Assembly (NCBI RefSeq): GCF_004193775.1
Contig: NC_041003.1
Span: forward strand, 23,862,685 to 23,926,684
Reading direction: 5' to 3'
DNA from: Glycine soja
Taxonomy: Eukaryota; Streptophyta; Magnoliopsida; Fabales; Fabaceae
DNA length: 64,000 nt
The translations under genes were made by a program, and so were the position numbers. Positions 1-9,393 of this stretch are shown piece by piece (the stretch's first letter is position 1; the number at the start of each line of letters is the position of its first letter). The notes under the pieces are model-generated. The model made no database searches. It had not been told where the DNA came from and saw only the letters and a program-made list of their open reading frames with translations.

Positions 1-1025
1 GAGTGCAACATCTGTGGTGTAAAAATAAAATCTGATGGTCCTGCAGATAAAGGAACTGGAAGAATAGATGTAGATGCAGATGAGGCAGTTGGAATTGGTG
101 CTGGAGCTGAGGAAGGGGGAATCTCAGAAGATGGGAAAGCCTCAGACCTCTTCCCCTTGGCCTTATGCAGCCCTCTGAAGGTAACTAAGAGGTCATCTAG
201 GTTCTAGTAGTTTTTCTTTACATAAGCCACATTAATAGCTGCACCAAGGCTCTCCAATGTCAATGAATCAGAAACGACTCCCCTGGCCTTGCACAAAGCA
301 GTGATTAAGGCTGGAAACCCAAGCCTAGAAGAGTCATGTTGGCTGATCAGAGAAATTTTAGCTGAAATAATATAGCCCAGGTTCATATCCATCTTCTAAA
401 TGATTCCATAAATCAACCTGGCCCTATCTAATGCGGTATCAGAGGTGTGAGAGGTAGGGACCAAGTTAGAAAAAGAAAGAACACTCCATGTCTGAGCGAG
501 CGTAGTCAGATTCTTCCGTAAGATCTTTAATGGCAGTCCATCAGCGTTTAACTCGAATCCCCTTCCAGGGATGCATAATTAAGCTGCCAGTTCCTGTGGT
601 TCTGGCTTCGAACGACAGAACCTAGAGTATACTGGAAAGTTCTCTCCCTCCTTAAGTATCACTGGGGTCTTCAAGAATGAGTTCAAGGTGTCTACATCGA
701 ATTTCACCAAACAACCTCTCACCTTCACCTGCTTAGGTGGTTTATCCTCAGGGTCATAGAGGTTTGCGTAAAACTCCTTTACGATGGCCACATCAATACT
801 GCCATCCACAAAGTTTTTCAACTCCTTGTGCCAGTTTCAACGCTTGAGTTCTTCAGTAAATTCATTGAACTCAAAGTGATGGAGAATGACATTCCTTTCA
901 GGTAGAATCTTCCTAGGCACCACAATATCCGTGTATCTCTCCCATGCCTCTTGAGATGTGAACCTGGATTTATCAAATCTGGCTTGGGTAAGTGTAGAGG
1001 GTGCTTTCCTCTTCTTAGATGCCAT
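1..1025 (-). pseudogene. Accessory ORF of plant retrotransposons (putative plant transposon protein domain, PF20167-like), copy 1, truncated by window edge
   Basis: Read on the minus strand from ATG at 1025, one frame runs to the window edge and is interrupted only by four stop codons (839-837, 581-579, 398-396, 206-204), with no frameshift. It opens with a Lys/Arg-rich start (MASKKRKAPS) followed by a FD..RF..QEA..RY block, then an EFYANLYDPE block, an LCIPGRGFEL block and an LGFPALITALCK block, and ends in a Pro/Ser/Ala-rich tail (about 200-4). The same blocks in the same order occur at 49128-47878 and 20018-20895, so this is a real family. I recall it as the Pfam plant transposon domain PF20167; its function is unknown. 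It sits on the strand of the Athila-like gag at 9.4-10.4 kb, in an env-like downstream position. Confidence 0.75.
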
Positions 1026-1029
1026 CTAC

Positions 1030-1662
1030 AAAATATAAGACAAACACAAGAGATTAGTACAGGTTATTTTCACAAAAAACAGAAAAATAAAACTGAAATT
1101 TTGACTGGGCACTTAGCGCAGCATGCTGGCGCTTAGCTCAGCCTCAACAGAAAACACTCAGGCTTAGTGCACAGGGCACGCTTAGCCTGACTACAAAAGC
1201 TTAAAAGATAGTGAGGGAGTTTAGTTTAGCGCCGTAGAGCGCTTAGCTCAACACACAACAAGGGCTTAGCGCGCAGATGTGCTTAGCCTTATTACAAAGG
1301 AAAACTTACAAAAGCAAAGTGATGCTTAGCCGTACAGGTGCGGCTTAGCGCTGAACAAAAATTCTCAAAACCCTAAATGTCAGAACACTGGTCCCGCTTA
1401 GCGCACAGATATGCTTAGCAGGCTTATCACTTAAGTTCATTAGCAGGGATGAACGCGCTTAGTGCGACATGGTCCGTTTAGCGCGTTCATATGGAAATCC
1501 AAAATCTTAACAGTTGCGATAAACAGGCTAAGCGCATAGGCGCGCTTAGCGCGTTCGTCGTGATTTCCAGATAGAACTTCAGGGGTCTTCACCCCTTTTC
1601 AGCCACATTACCCCTAATAGGCTTCTAGGTTACCTAAATTCCTACATTGACTAACCCTAAAA
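1030..1662. repeat. GCGCTTAGCGC-rich spacer of the Athila-like element, left part
   Basis: Non-coding. From about 1105 to 1555 the 7-mer GCTTAGC or close variants (GCGCTTAGCGC, GGCTTAGCGC, GCTAAGCGC) appear roughly 16 times at irregular 15-60 bp spacing, separated by unrelated sequence. The full form is a near-perfect palindrome around TTA. The spacer was split by the Copia insertion and continues at 8393. Confidence 0.75.
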
Positions 1663-1667
1663 CTAAT
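1663..1667. repeat. Target-site duplication CTAAT, left copy
   Basis: CTAAT lies immediately before the left LTR start (TGCAGAAGC) and again at 8388-8392 immediately after the right LTR end (TCCAACA). The perfect 5-bp duplication proves the limits of one Copia insertion. Confidence 0.95.
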
Positions 1668-2285
1668 TGCAGAAGCAAACTTCATTGCTTCATGATGATG
1701 AATCAAGATTGATTCATGGTGATGAATCAAGATTGATTCAAGGTGTTTTGATGATAACAAAGATGATGACAAAAAGCCCATGAGAATGATTTCAAGATTG
1801 AGTTAAGAACAATTCAAGAATCAAGAGACAATTTCTTCAAGAAGATTCAAGATTCAAGATTCAAGAATAATCAAGATCAAGATTCAAGACTCAAAGATTC
1901 AAGAATCAAGAGAAAATTTAATCAAGATAAGTATTAAAAAGTTTTTCAAAACATTGAGTAGCACAAGAAGTTTTCGAAAATCATTACCAAAGAGTTTTAC
2001 TCTCTGGTAATCGATTACCAGATTATAGTAATCGATTACCAGTGGTTTTAAAACGTTAAGATTTTCAAAATTCAAAATGAAGAGTCACATCTGTTGATGT
2101 GTAATCGATTATACCTTTATGGAAATCGATTACCAGTGACTATTTTCGAAAAATTCATTTCCAAAAGTCGCATTTCTTTAAATGACTTGTTTTTGAAGAT
2201 TCTTTCAAAAGTCATATCTTTTTAAGTGATTAGTTTTAAAGGAATTGCCAAGAGTTACAAGTTTTGACTTGAGTCATCAAGAAAC

Positions 2286-2293
2286 TATAAATA
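2286..2293 (+). promoter_or_regulatory. TATA-like box of the Copia LTR promoter
   Basis: TATAAATA sits about 620 bp into the left LTR, repeated at 7410-7417 in the right LTR. This is the only good TATA match near the U3/R boundary, and it places the stem-loop arrays downstream, inside the transcribed leader. Transcription start is inferred, not seen. Confidence 0.55.
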
Positions 2294-2514
2294 TGTGACC
2301 TTGGCATGGAACATCTCATTCATATCCATCATCTCTTTCAATCATTCAATCTTTCAATCTATCTTTCAGCATCTTCTTTCATTTCTTTCAGAACTTTCTT
2401 ATTTCATCTTCTCTTCATCTTTCTAAAAGTTTTTGTTCAACACTTTCTTTTCCAAGAAAATTTCTTTGTTCAAAAACTTGTGCTATTCATCTTTTTCATT
2501 CCCTTCTCCCTTTG

Positions 2515-2779
2515 CAAAAAAGAATTCGCCAAGGACTAACCGCCTGAATTCTTTTTGTGTGTCTCTTCTCTCTTTTCCAAAAGAACGAAGGACTAACCGC
2601 CTGAATTCTTTTGTGTCTCCCTTCTCCCTTTCAAAAGAATTCAAAACGACACAGTCTAAGAATTCTTTTGATTCTTCCCTTTCCCTAAAACAAAAGATTT
2701 CAAAGGACTAACCGCCTGAGAATTCTTTTGTTTCCCCCTTCACAAAGTTTCGAAGGACTAACCGCCTGAGAACTTTGTC
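2515..2779 (+). repeat. Stem-loop array I in Copia LTR leader (loop AAGGACTAACCGCCTGA)
   Basis: Five consecutive inverted repeats. Stems: 2515-2527/2546-2557, 2578-2585/2606-2613, 2631-2642/2660-2671 (12 bp, perfect), 2688-2701/2720-2733 (13 of 14) and 2742-2749/2771-2778. Four loops share AAGGACTAACCGCCTGA; the third loop is different. Stems are built on CAAAAGAATTC or ACAAAGTT. The array recurs in the right LTR (about 7640-7900) and reversed in the solo LTR at about 30110-30375. Confidence 0.8.
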
Positions 2780-2783
2780 TTAA

Positions 2784-2972
2784 CACATTGGAGGGTACAT
2801 CCTTTGTGGTACAAGTAGAGGGTACATCTACTTGGGTTTTTGTGACTGAGAACAAGAGAGGGTACATCTCTTGTGGATCAGTTCTAGTGGAGGGTACATC
2901 CACTAGGTTGTTCAAAGAGAACAAGGGAGGGTACATTGCTTGTGGATCTTAGCTTGTAAAGGAATTTACAAG
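2784..2972 (+). repeat. Stem-loop array II in Copia LTR leader (constant loop GGGTACA)
   Basis: Five stem-loops with loop GGGTACA and different stems: 2784-2792/2800-2808 (two mismatches), CAAGTAGA 2812-2819/2827-2834, ACAAGAGA 2852-2859/2867-2874, CTAGTGGA 2884-2891/2899-2906, ACAAGGGA 2921-2928/2936-2943 (weak in this copy). A sixth hairpin with loop GGAA and perfect 8-bp stem CTTGTAAA follows at 2953-2960/2965-2972. Three middle stems are perfect 8-mers. Confidence 0.85.
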
Positions 2973-3266
2973 GATGAAAAGAAATCTCAAGGACCGCAGG
3001 TCGCTTGGGGACTGAATGTAGGCACGGGTTGTTGCCGAACCAGTATAAAACTCTTGTGTTTGTATTCTTCTTCCCTACACTCTTTATTTTCTGTTGTGCA
3101 CTTTAATTACCACTTTTACTTTTGGTTAAGTTTATATTTTTGTTCTTTACTTTCTTAACAACATAGTAAAAGCCTAAGAAGGGTAGATTTTTAATTGGTA
3201 AAGTTTTAGTAATAATTAATTCAACCCCCCCTTCTTAATTATTCCGAGGCCACTTGATCCAACAAG

Positions 3267-3278
3267 TGGTATCAGAGC
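3267..3278 (+). other. Primer-binding site, initiator-tRNA-Met type
   Basis: TGGTATCAGAGC, two bases after the LTR end, is the usual Copia primer site complementary to the 3' end of initiator tRNA-Met. Confidence 0.9.
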
Positions 3279-3314
3279 AGGTATCTTGTAGAAAGTTTAA
3301 CAACTTCAAGATTC

Positions 3315-3428
3315 ATGGCCTCTTTAAATTCTTTGTTTTTCAAAGGCATTTTCAGGAATAGGTCATCTCAAGATTATGATGAAGACCAAGCAAACTTGTG
3401 TCTCATGACAAAATCTCATGAAAACAAC
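3315..3428 (+). pseudogene. Copia gag remnant, internally deleted
   Basis: ATG at 3315 begins a typical Copia gag start (MASLNSLF) but after about a dozen codons jumps to the acidic stretch normally found after the zinc knuckle (DYDEDQANLCLM) and stops at 3429-3431. The whole capsid and CCHC region, normally several hundred codons, is missing. The deletion is in frame with the protease that follows, so only the stop separates them. The element could move only with Gag supplied by a relative. Confidence 0.8.
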
Positions 3429-3431
3429 TAA

Positions 3432-4275
3432 GAAGAATCTGTATGGAGGAAGTGGTACATCGACAGTGGATGTTCCAAGCATATGACGGGAGATGTATCA
3501 AAATTTACAACCATTTCTCCCAAGAAAAGTGGACACGTTACATATGGCGACAATAACAAAGGAAAAATTATTGGAGTTGGTAAAATAGGTACGAGTTCCT
3601 CTACTCCCATTGAAAATGTGTTACTCGTAGAAGGTTTAAAACATAGTTTACTAAGTGTTAGTCAATTGTGTGATAAAGGATATAAAGTATCTTTTGATTC
3701 TGAAAAATGTGTTATCAAGCATGAGCATGACAAAGATATTGAACATATAGGTTTCAGAGAAAATAATGTTTACATGATTGATTTAAAACAAAAATCTGAA
3801 AATGATAGATGTTTTCTAAGTAAAGATTGTGATCCATGGTTATGGCATAAGAGAATTGCTCATATTAACATGGATCATCTAAATAGATTAATTTCAAAAG
3901 ATCTTGTTATTGGTTTACCAAAATTAAAATTTGAAAAAGATAAGTTATGTGATGCATGACAAAAAGGTAAACAAACAAAAGTATCTTTTAAATCTAAAAA
4001 TATTGTATCTACCACTCAACCATTACAATTATTGCACATGGATTTGTTTGGACCATCCAGGGTCATGAGTTTTGGTGGAAGTTATTATGCATTAGTAATT
4101 GTTGATAACTATTCTAGGTATACTTGTACTTTATTTCTTACTCATAAAAATGATGCATTTCATGCATTTAGAAGACTTGCTAAAGTCATCCAAAATAAGA
4201 AAAATCTCAAAATTATCTCCATCAAAAGTGATCATGGAGGTGAATTTGAAAACAATGATTTTGAAATTTTGTGAT
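3432..4275 (+). pseudogene. Copia pol part 1: protease, GAG-pre-integrase and integrase core
   Basis: Same frame as the gag remnant. The aspartic protease motif YIDSGCSKHMTGD is at about 3456-3491. The GAG-pre-integrase zinc region (WLWHKRIAHINMDHL) follows, then integrase from about 4035 (HMDLFGPSR, then SDHGGEFENNDF). An in-frame TGA at 3957-3959 replaces the cysteine codon of the DAC.KGK motif, and a 1-nt loss near 4265 moves the remainder to another frame. Both defects kill the polyprotein. Confidence 0.9.
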
Positions 4276-5644
4276 GAACATGGCATAGAACACAACTTTT
4301 CTGCACCTAGGACACCCAAACAAAATGGAGTAGTAGAAAGGAAAAATAGATCTTTAGAAGAAATTGCTAGAACCCTTTTAAATGAGACACCACTTCCAAA
4401 ATATTTTTGGGCAGAAACAGTTAACACCGCATGTTATATTATGAATAGAGCTTTAATAAGACCCATTCTTAAGAAAACCCCATATGAACTATTCAATAAT
4501 AGAAAACCAAACATTGCTCATTTACATGTGTTTGGATATAAATGTTTTGTTCTAAACAATGGTAAAGAAAGCCTAGGAAAATTTGATGCTAAGGCAGATG
4601 AGGGCATATTCCTTGGGTATTCCTTACATAGCAAAGCCTTTAGGATATACAACAAAAGAACCATGACAATTGAAGAGTCAATACATGTTACTTTTGATGA
4701 AACTAATATTACCTCTCCAAGAAAGGAATTTCATGATGATATTGCAGATTCTTTGGAAGATACACACAATGAAGAAAGAAATCTAAAAAGGAAGAGAGAT
4801 GAAGAAAACAAGGATGATCAAAATGACACAGCCCAAGAAGATGATAATCTTCCCAAAGAATGGAAAACTTCAAGAAATCACCCTCTTGACAACATCATAG
4901 GAGATATCTCAAAAGGGGTAACAACTAGACACTCTCAAAGATATATGCAATAATATGGCTTTTGTTTCATTAATAGAACCTAAAAACTTTAAGGAAGCCA
5001 TTATAGATGATCATTGGATAATAGTTATGCAAGAAGAACTAAATGAATTTGAAAGAAATGATGCATGGGAATTAGTAGAGAAACCTTCAAACTATCCAAT
5101 CATAGGAACTAAGTGGGTATTTAGAAATAAATTGGATGAAAATGGTATAGTAGTTAGAAATAAATCTAGACTTGTAGCAAAAGGATATAACCAAGAAGAA
5201 GGTATAGATTATGAAGAAACCTTTGCACCTGTAGCTAGATTAGAAGCCATTAGGATGCTCTTAGCTTATGCATCTATTATGAATTTTAAACTATATCAAA
5301 TGGATGTTAAGAGTGATTTCTTAAATGGTCTAATTCAAGAAGAGGTATATGCAGAACAACCTCCTGGGTTTGAAGACTCACAAAAATTAGATCATGTCTA
5401 TAGATTAAAGAAAGCAGTCTATGGTTTAAAACAAGCACCTAGGGCTTGGTATGAAAGATTAAGTAAATTTCTATTGGAAAAGAATTTTACTCGAGGGAAG
5501 GTAGATACCACCTTATTCATAAAAAGAAAGGATAATGATATTTTATTGATACAAATTTATGTTGATGATATAATTTTTGGATCTACTAATAAAATATTTG
5601 TGCAAGGAGTTTTCTATTGATATGCAAAGTGAGTTTGAGATTCC
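4276..5644 (+). pseudogene. Copia pol part 2: integrase C-terminus and reverse transcriptase
   Basis: Integrase continues with the catalytic-Glu region (NGVVERKNRS), followed by a charged linker to about 4953 where another 1-nt loss shifts frame. Reverse transcriptase runs from 4955: [23 protein letters not shown], then the catalytic box YVDDIIFGS near 5560-5586. A further frameshift near 5600 ends this frame just after the catalytic box. All domain order and motifs are those of Copia. Confidence 0.92.
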
Positions 5645-6514
5645 ATGATGGGTGAGTTAAATTACTTTCTTGGACTACGAATCAAACAAACAAATGATGG
5701 GATCTTTGTCAACCAAACAAAGTATTGCAAGCAACTCATCAAGAGATTTGGAATGGAAAGCTCAAAACACTTGGCTACTCCTATGAGTACCAGCTGTTAT
5801 CTTGACAAAGATGAATCTGGTCAACCTGTTGATGCAAAGCAATACAGAGGTATGATTGGATCTCTACTCTACTTATCTGCAAGTAGGCCAGATATTATGT
5901 TTAGTGTATGTATGTGTGCAAGATTTCAATCAAATCCAAGGTACTCACATTTAATGGCAGTAAAAAGAATCATAAGATATCTATTAGGAATAGTTAACTT
6001 AGGATTATGGTACCTTAAGAATTCTTTATGCAATTTAGTAGGATATTCAGATTCAGATTTTGCTGGATAAAACACAGATAGGAAAAGCACTAGTGGCACA
6101 TGTCAATTCATAGGGTCTGCTCTTGTTTCTTGGAATAGCAAGAAGAAAAATAGTGTAGCATTATCCACAGCAAAAGCAGAATATATTTCTGCTGGTAGTT
6201 GTTGTGTACAAATTCTGTGGATGAAACAACAAGTATCTGATTATGGAATTGTACTAGATCACATTCCCATAAAATGTGATAACACAAGTGCCATAAACAT
6301 ATCTAAAAATCCAGTTCTCCACTCTAGAACCAAGCATATAGAAATTAGACATCAATTTATTAGGGATCATATTCTAAAAGAAGATGTTGTTTTAGAATTT
6401 GTAGATACTAAAAATCAACTTGCAGACATCTTCACAAAACCACTAAACAAAGATTCCTTCTACACTATTAGAAGAGAATTAGGACTGCTAGATGCTAGTG
6501 ACTTGTTTAAATGA
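5645..6514 (+). pseudogene. Copia pol part 3: RT C-terminus and RNase H
   Basis: Opens with MMGELNYFLGL, then SRPDIMFSV, the RNase H region (DRKSTSGTC, ALSTAKAEYIS) and the terminal LADIFTKPL motif, stopping at 6512-6514. A single TAA at 6068-6070 replaces a sense codon within the SDFAG region; otherwise the frame is open from 5645 to the natural stop. Confidence 0.92.
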
Positions 6515-6804
6515 TCTATATTATTATGACATTTGAACAATTTAGTATTTCTTTATTTGCATGGTTTGATTGAACAATTATGAATTATGTTATATGACTA
6601 TGTGTTTTTTTATATATTTGATCTATTCATGTTTCTTGCTTCATGATTGGTTTATATTCTTCAATGTATGCCTTATGAATGATTAATAGTATATGTTTGT
6701 CTTATACTTGTTACGCACTTCGGCTTTTTGTTGATGCGAAAGGGGGAGAGAGATAGGGAATAAAGTGTGTGTATGTGTTTCTTGATTTCAGAGTTGTCAT
6801 CATC

Positions 6805-6818
6805 AAAAAGGGGGAGAT
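6805..6818 (+). other. Polypurine tract of the Copia element
   Basis: AAAAAGGGGGAGAT directly abuts the right LTR (TGTAGAAGC at 6819), as expected for plus-strand priming. The 305 bp between the RNase H stop and this tract hold no recognisable ORF. Confidence 0.9.
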
Positions 6819-8387
6819 TGTAGAAGCAAACTTCATTGCTTCATGATGATGAATCAAGATTGATTCATGTTGATGAATCAAGATTGATTCAAGGTGTTTT
6901 GATGATAACAAAGATGATGACAAAAAGCCCATGAGAATGATTTCAAGATTGAGTCAAGAACAATACAAGAATCACGAGAAAGTTTCATCAAGAAGATTCA
7001 AGATTCAAGAATAATCAAGATCAAGATTCAAGACTCAAACATTCAAGAATCCAGAGAAGACTTAATCAAGATAAGTATTAAAAATTTTTTCAAAACATTG
7101 AGTAGCACAAGAAGTTTTCACAAAATCATTACCAAAGAGTTTTACTCTCTGGTAATCGATTACCAGTGGTTTTAAAACGTTAAGATTTTCAAAATTCAAA
7201 ATGAAGAGTCACATCTATTGATGTGTAATCGATTACACCTTTATGGTAATCGATTACCAGTGACTGTTTTCGAAAAATTCATTTCCAAAAGTCACATTTC
7301 TTCAAGTGACTTGTTTCTGAAGATTCTTTCAAAAGTCATATCTTTTTAAGTGATTAGTTTTAAAGGAATTGCCAAGAGTTACAAGTTTTGACTTGAGTCA
7401 TCAAGAAACTATAAATATGTGACCTTGGCATGGAACATCTCATTCATATCCATCATCTCCTTCAATCATTCTATCTTTCAATCTATCTTTCAACATCTTC
7501 TTTCATTTCTTCCAGAACTTTCTTATTTCATCTTCTCTTCATCTTTCTAAAAGTTTTTGTTCAAAACTTTCTGTTCCAAGAAAAGTTCTTTGTTCAAAAA
7601 CTTGTGCTATTCATCTTTTTCATTCCCTTCTCCCTTTGCCAAAAAGAATTCGCCAAGGACTAACCGCCTGAATTCTTTTTGTGTCTCTCTTCTCTCTTTT
7701 CCATCAGAACGAAGGACTAACCGCCTGAATTCTTTTGTGTCTCCCTTCTCCCTTTTCAAAGAATTCAAAATGACACAGTGTAAGAATTCTTTTGATTCTT
7801 CCCTTTCCCTAAAACAAAAGATTTCAAAGGACTAACCGCCTGAGAATTCTTTTGTTTCCCCCTTCACAAAGTTTCGAAGGACTAACCGCCTGAGAACTTT
7901 GTCTTAACACATTGGAGGGTACATCCTTTGTGGTACAAGTAGAGGGTACATCTACTTGGGTTGTTGTGACTGAGAACAAGAGAGGGTACATCTCTTGTTG
8001 ATCAGTTCTAGTGGAGGGTACATCCACTAGGTTGTTCAAAGAGAACAAGGGAGGGTACACCCCTTGTGGATCTTTGCTTGTCAAGGAATTTACAAGGATG
8101 AAAAGAAATCTCAAGGACCGCAGGTCGCTTAAGGACTGGATGTAGGCACGGGTTGTTGCCGAACCAGTATAAAACTCTTATGTTTATCTTATTCTTCCCT
8201 ACACTCTTTATTTTCCGTTGTGCACTTAAATTACCGCTTTTACTTTTGGTTAAGTTTATATTTCTATTCTTTACTTTCTTAACAACATAGTAAAAGCCTT
8301 AGAAGGGTAGATTTTTAATTGGTAAAGTTTCAGTAATAATTAATTCAACCCCCCTTCTTAATTATTCTGAGGCCACTTGATCCAACA
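6819..8387 (+). repeat. Right (3') LTR of the Copia element
   Basis: TGTAGAAGC...ATCCAACA, 1569 bp, colinear with the left LTR. It keeps both stem-loop arrays: loops GGGTACA at 7944-7950, 7984-7990, 8016-8022 and 8053-8059, with the last stem better paired here (7 of 8) than in the left LTR. It is followed by the CTAAT duplication. Confidence 0.95.
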
Positions 8388-8392
8388 CTAAT
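8388..8392. repeat. Target-site duplication CTAAT, right copy
   Basis: Matches 1663-1667 exactly and marks the right end of the Copia insertion. Confidence 0.95.
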
Positions 8393-9390
8393 ATCCTTAA
8401 CCTAACAACAACTAACTAAGAAAAACAAGAAGTCATCTATCCTAAGGTTTAAAGAATGAAAAATAAAAATTGAAATGTGCTAACTTACTTGGATTGTTCT
8501 TGAGATGAAGTAAAGATGATGCTGAGAAGCAGTACACATGTAGCAAAAAGTAAAAGAATTTGCTCAAGGTTAAGAGGGTGGAGAGGTTTGGGTGCAAAGG
8601 TAGCAACCCAAGTGCCTCTGCCTTTGATTTTTAAAAACTGAAATTCGTATGGTGCGCTAAGCGCTCAGCTGGGCTTATCATGCCAACGTGAAGTTTGAGT
8701 TTAAAACACTAGCGCTTAGCCTAGCGTCGCGCTAAGCCCAACTCAAAGTTGTAAAATCCCGTAAGCATTTGGGGCTTAGCGCGGCAAGCTGCGCTTAGAG
8801 CTTTCTGCAACACCAAATTTTTTTCTGAAATATGCGCTTAGCCTAAGATGTGAGGCTTAGTGTACCATCAAGCTTCAACTTATAGAGAGTAGTTTAGGCT
8901 TAGCACAACAGGCGCGCTTAGCACACTTCCAAGAGTTCAAAAACCGTAAGAGATTGGCGCTTGGCGCCTCCTAGCCTGCTAAGCCCAGCTTAAAAGCTCA
9001 AGTTATAGAATGGATCTGGGGCTTAGTGCTGGATAGCACGCTTAGCGCTACTACAATGAAATGTTTACAGAGAAGAAGTGGCGCTTAGCGCATCATCCAC
9101 GCTAAGCCCACAGGTTAAAGTTCAATTACCGCCAAGATGTGGGGCTTAGCACAGTGATGTGCGCTTAGCTGAACTATTCAGCCAACCAATCAGGGGTCTG
9201 TGCACTTAGCACGAGCAAGCTCGGCTTAGTGCGTGAAGACTGAGCGCTTAGCGCAAGGTCTACGTTTGACGGATAGACAATTGCAAAAAAAATTCGGAGT
9301 CTTTTCCTGTCTATCTCTTCACACAAGCTCACAACCCCTTGTTCATTACTAAACAAGCTGAAATTAATCACAATCACAAGCAAGATATCC
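8393..9390. repeat. GCGCTTAGCGC-rich spacer of the Athila-like element, right part
   Basis: About 20 occurrences of GCTTAGC/GCTAAGC forms between 8653 and 9255, many as GCGCTTAGC followed by GCTAAGCCC. No ORF of its own. The sequence between motifs is unrelated from unit to unit, so this is a recurrent-motif region and not a simple tandem array. Confidence 0.75.
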
Positions 9391-9393
9391 TAA

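Larger units (their letters stand above)
1668..3264 (+). repeat. Left (5') LTR of the Copia element
   Basis: Begins TGCAGAAGC (TG then C where the right LTR has T) and ends ATCCAACA directly before the primer site. U3 carries TGGTAATCGATTACCA-type palindromes at about 2006-2041 and 2101-2137. A TATA-like box is at 2286. The downstream leader contains two stem-loop arrays (2515-2972) and the GGATGTAGGCACGGG-type block before ACCAGTATAAA near 3015-3052 that is shared with other Copia LTRs here. Confidence 0.95.
1668..8387 (+). mobile_element. Complete-length but defective Ty1/Copia LTR retrotransposon
   Basis: Two LTRs of 1597 and 1569 bp (TG...CA), a methionine-initiator-type primer site, protease, integrase, reverse transcriptase and RNase H in Copia order, a polypurine tract, and a CTAAT target duplication. 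Total length is 6720 bp. Most of gag is deleted, and pol has several stops and frameshifts, so the copy cannot be autonomous. The LTRs differ by scattered substitutions and small indels, and the left LTR has an extra copy of the TAATCGATTACC motif, so the insertion is not recent. No env-like ORF follows RNase H. The element interrupts the spacer of a minus-strand Athila-like element. Confidence 0.95.

Noticed and set aside
3265..3280. Possible tRNA fragments at the TGGTATCAGAGC and TGGCGACTCCACTGGGGAC sites
   Set aside because: These are primer-binding sites complementary to tRNA 3' ends, beside LTR ends; no tRNA body follows.
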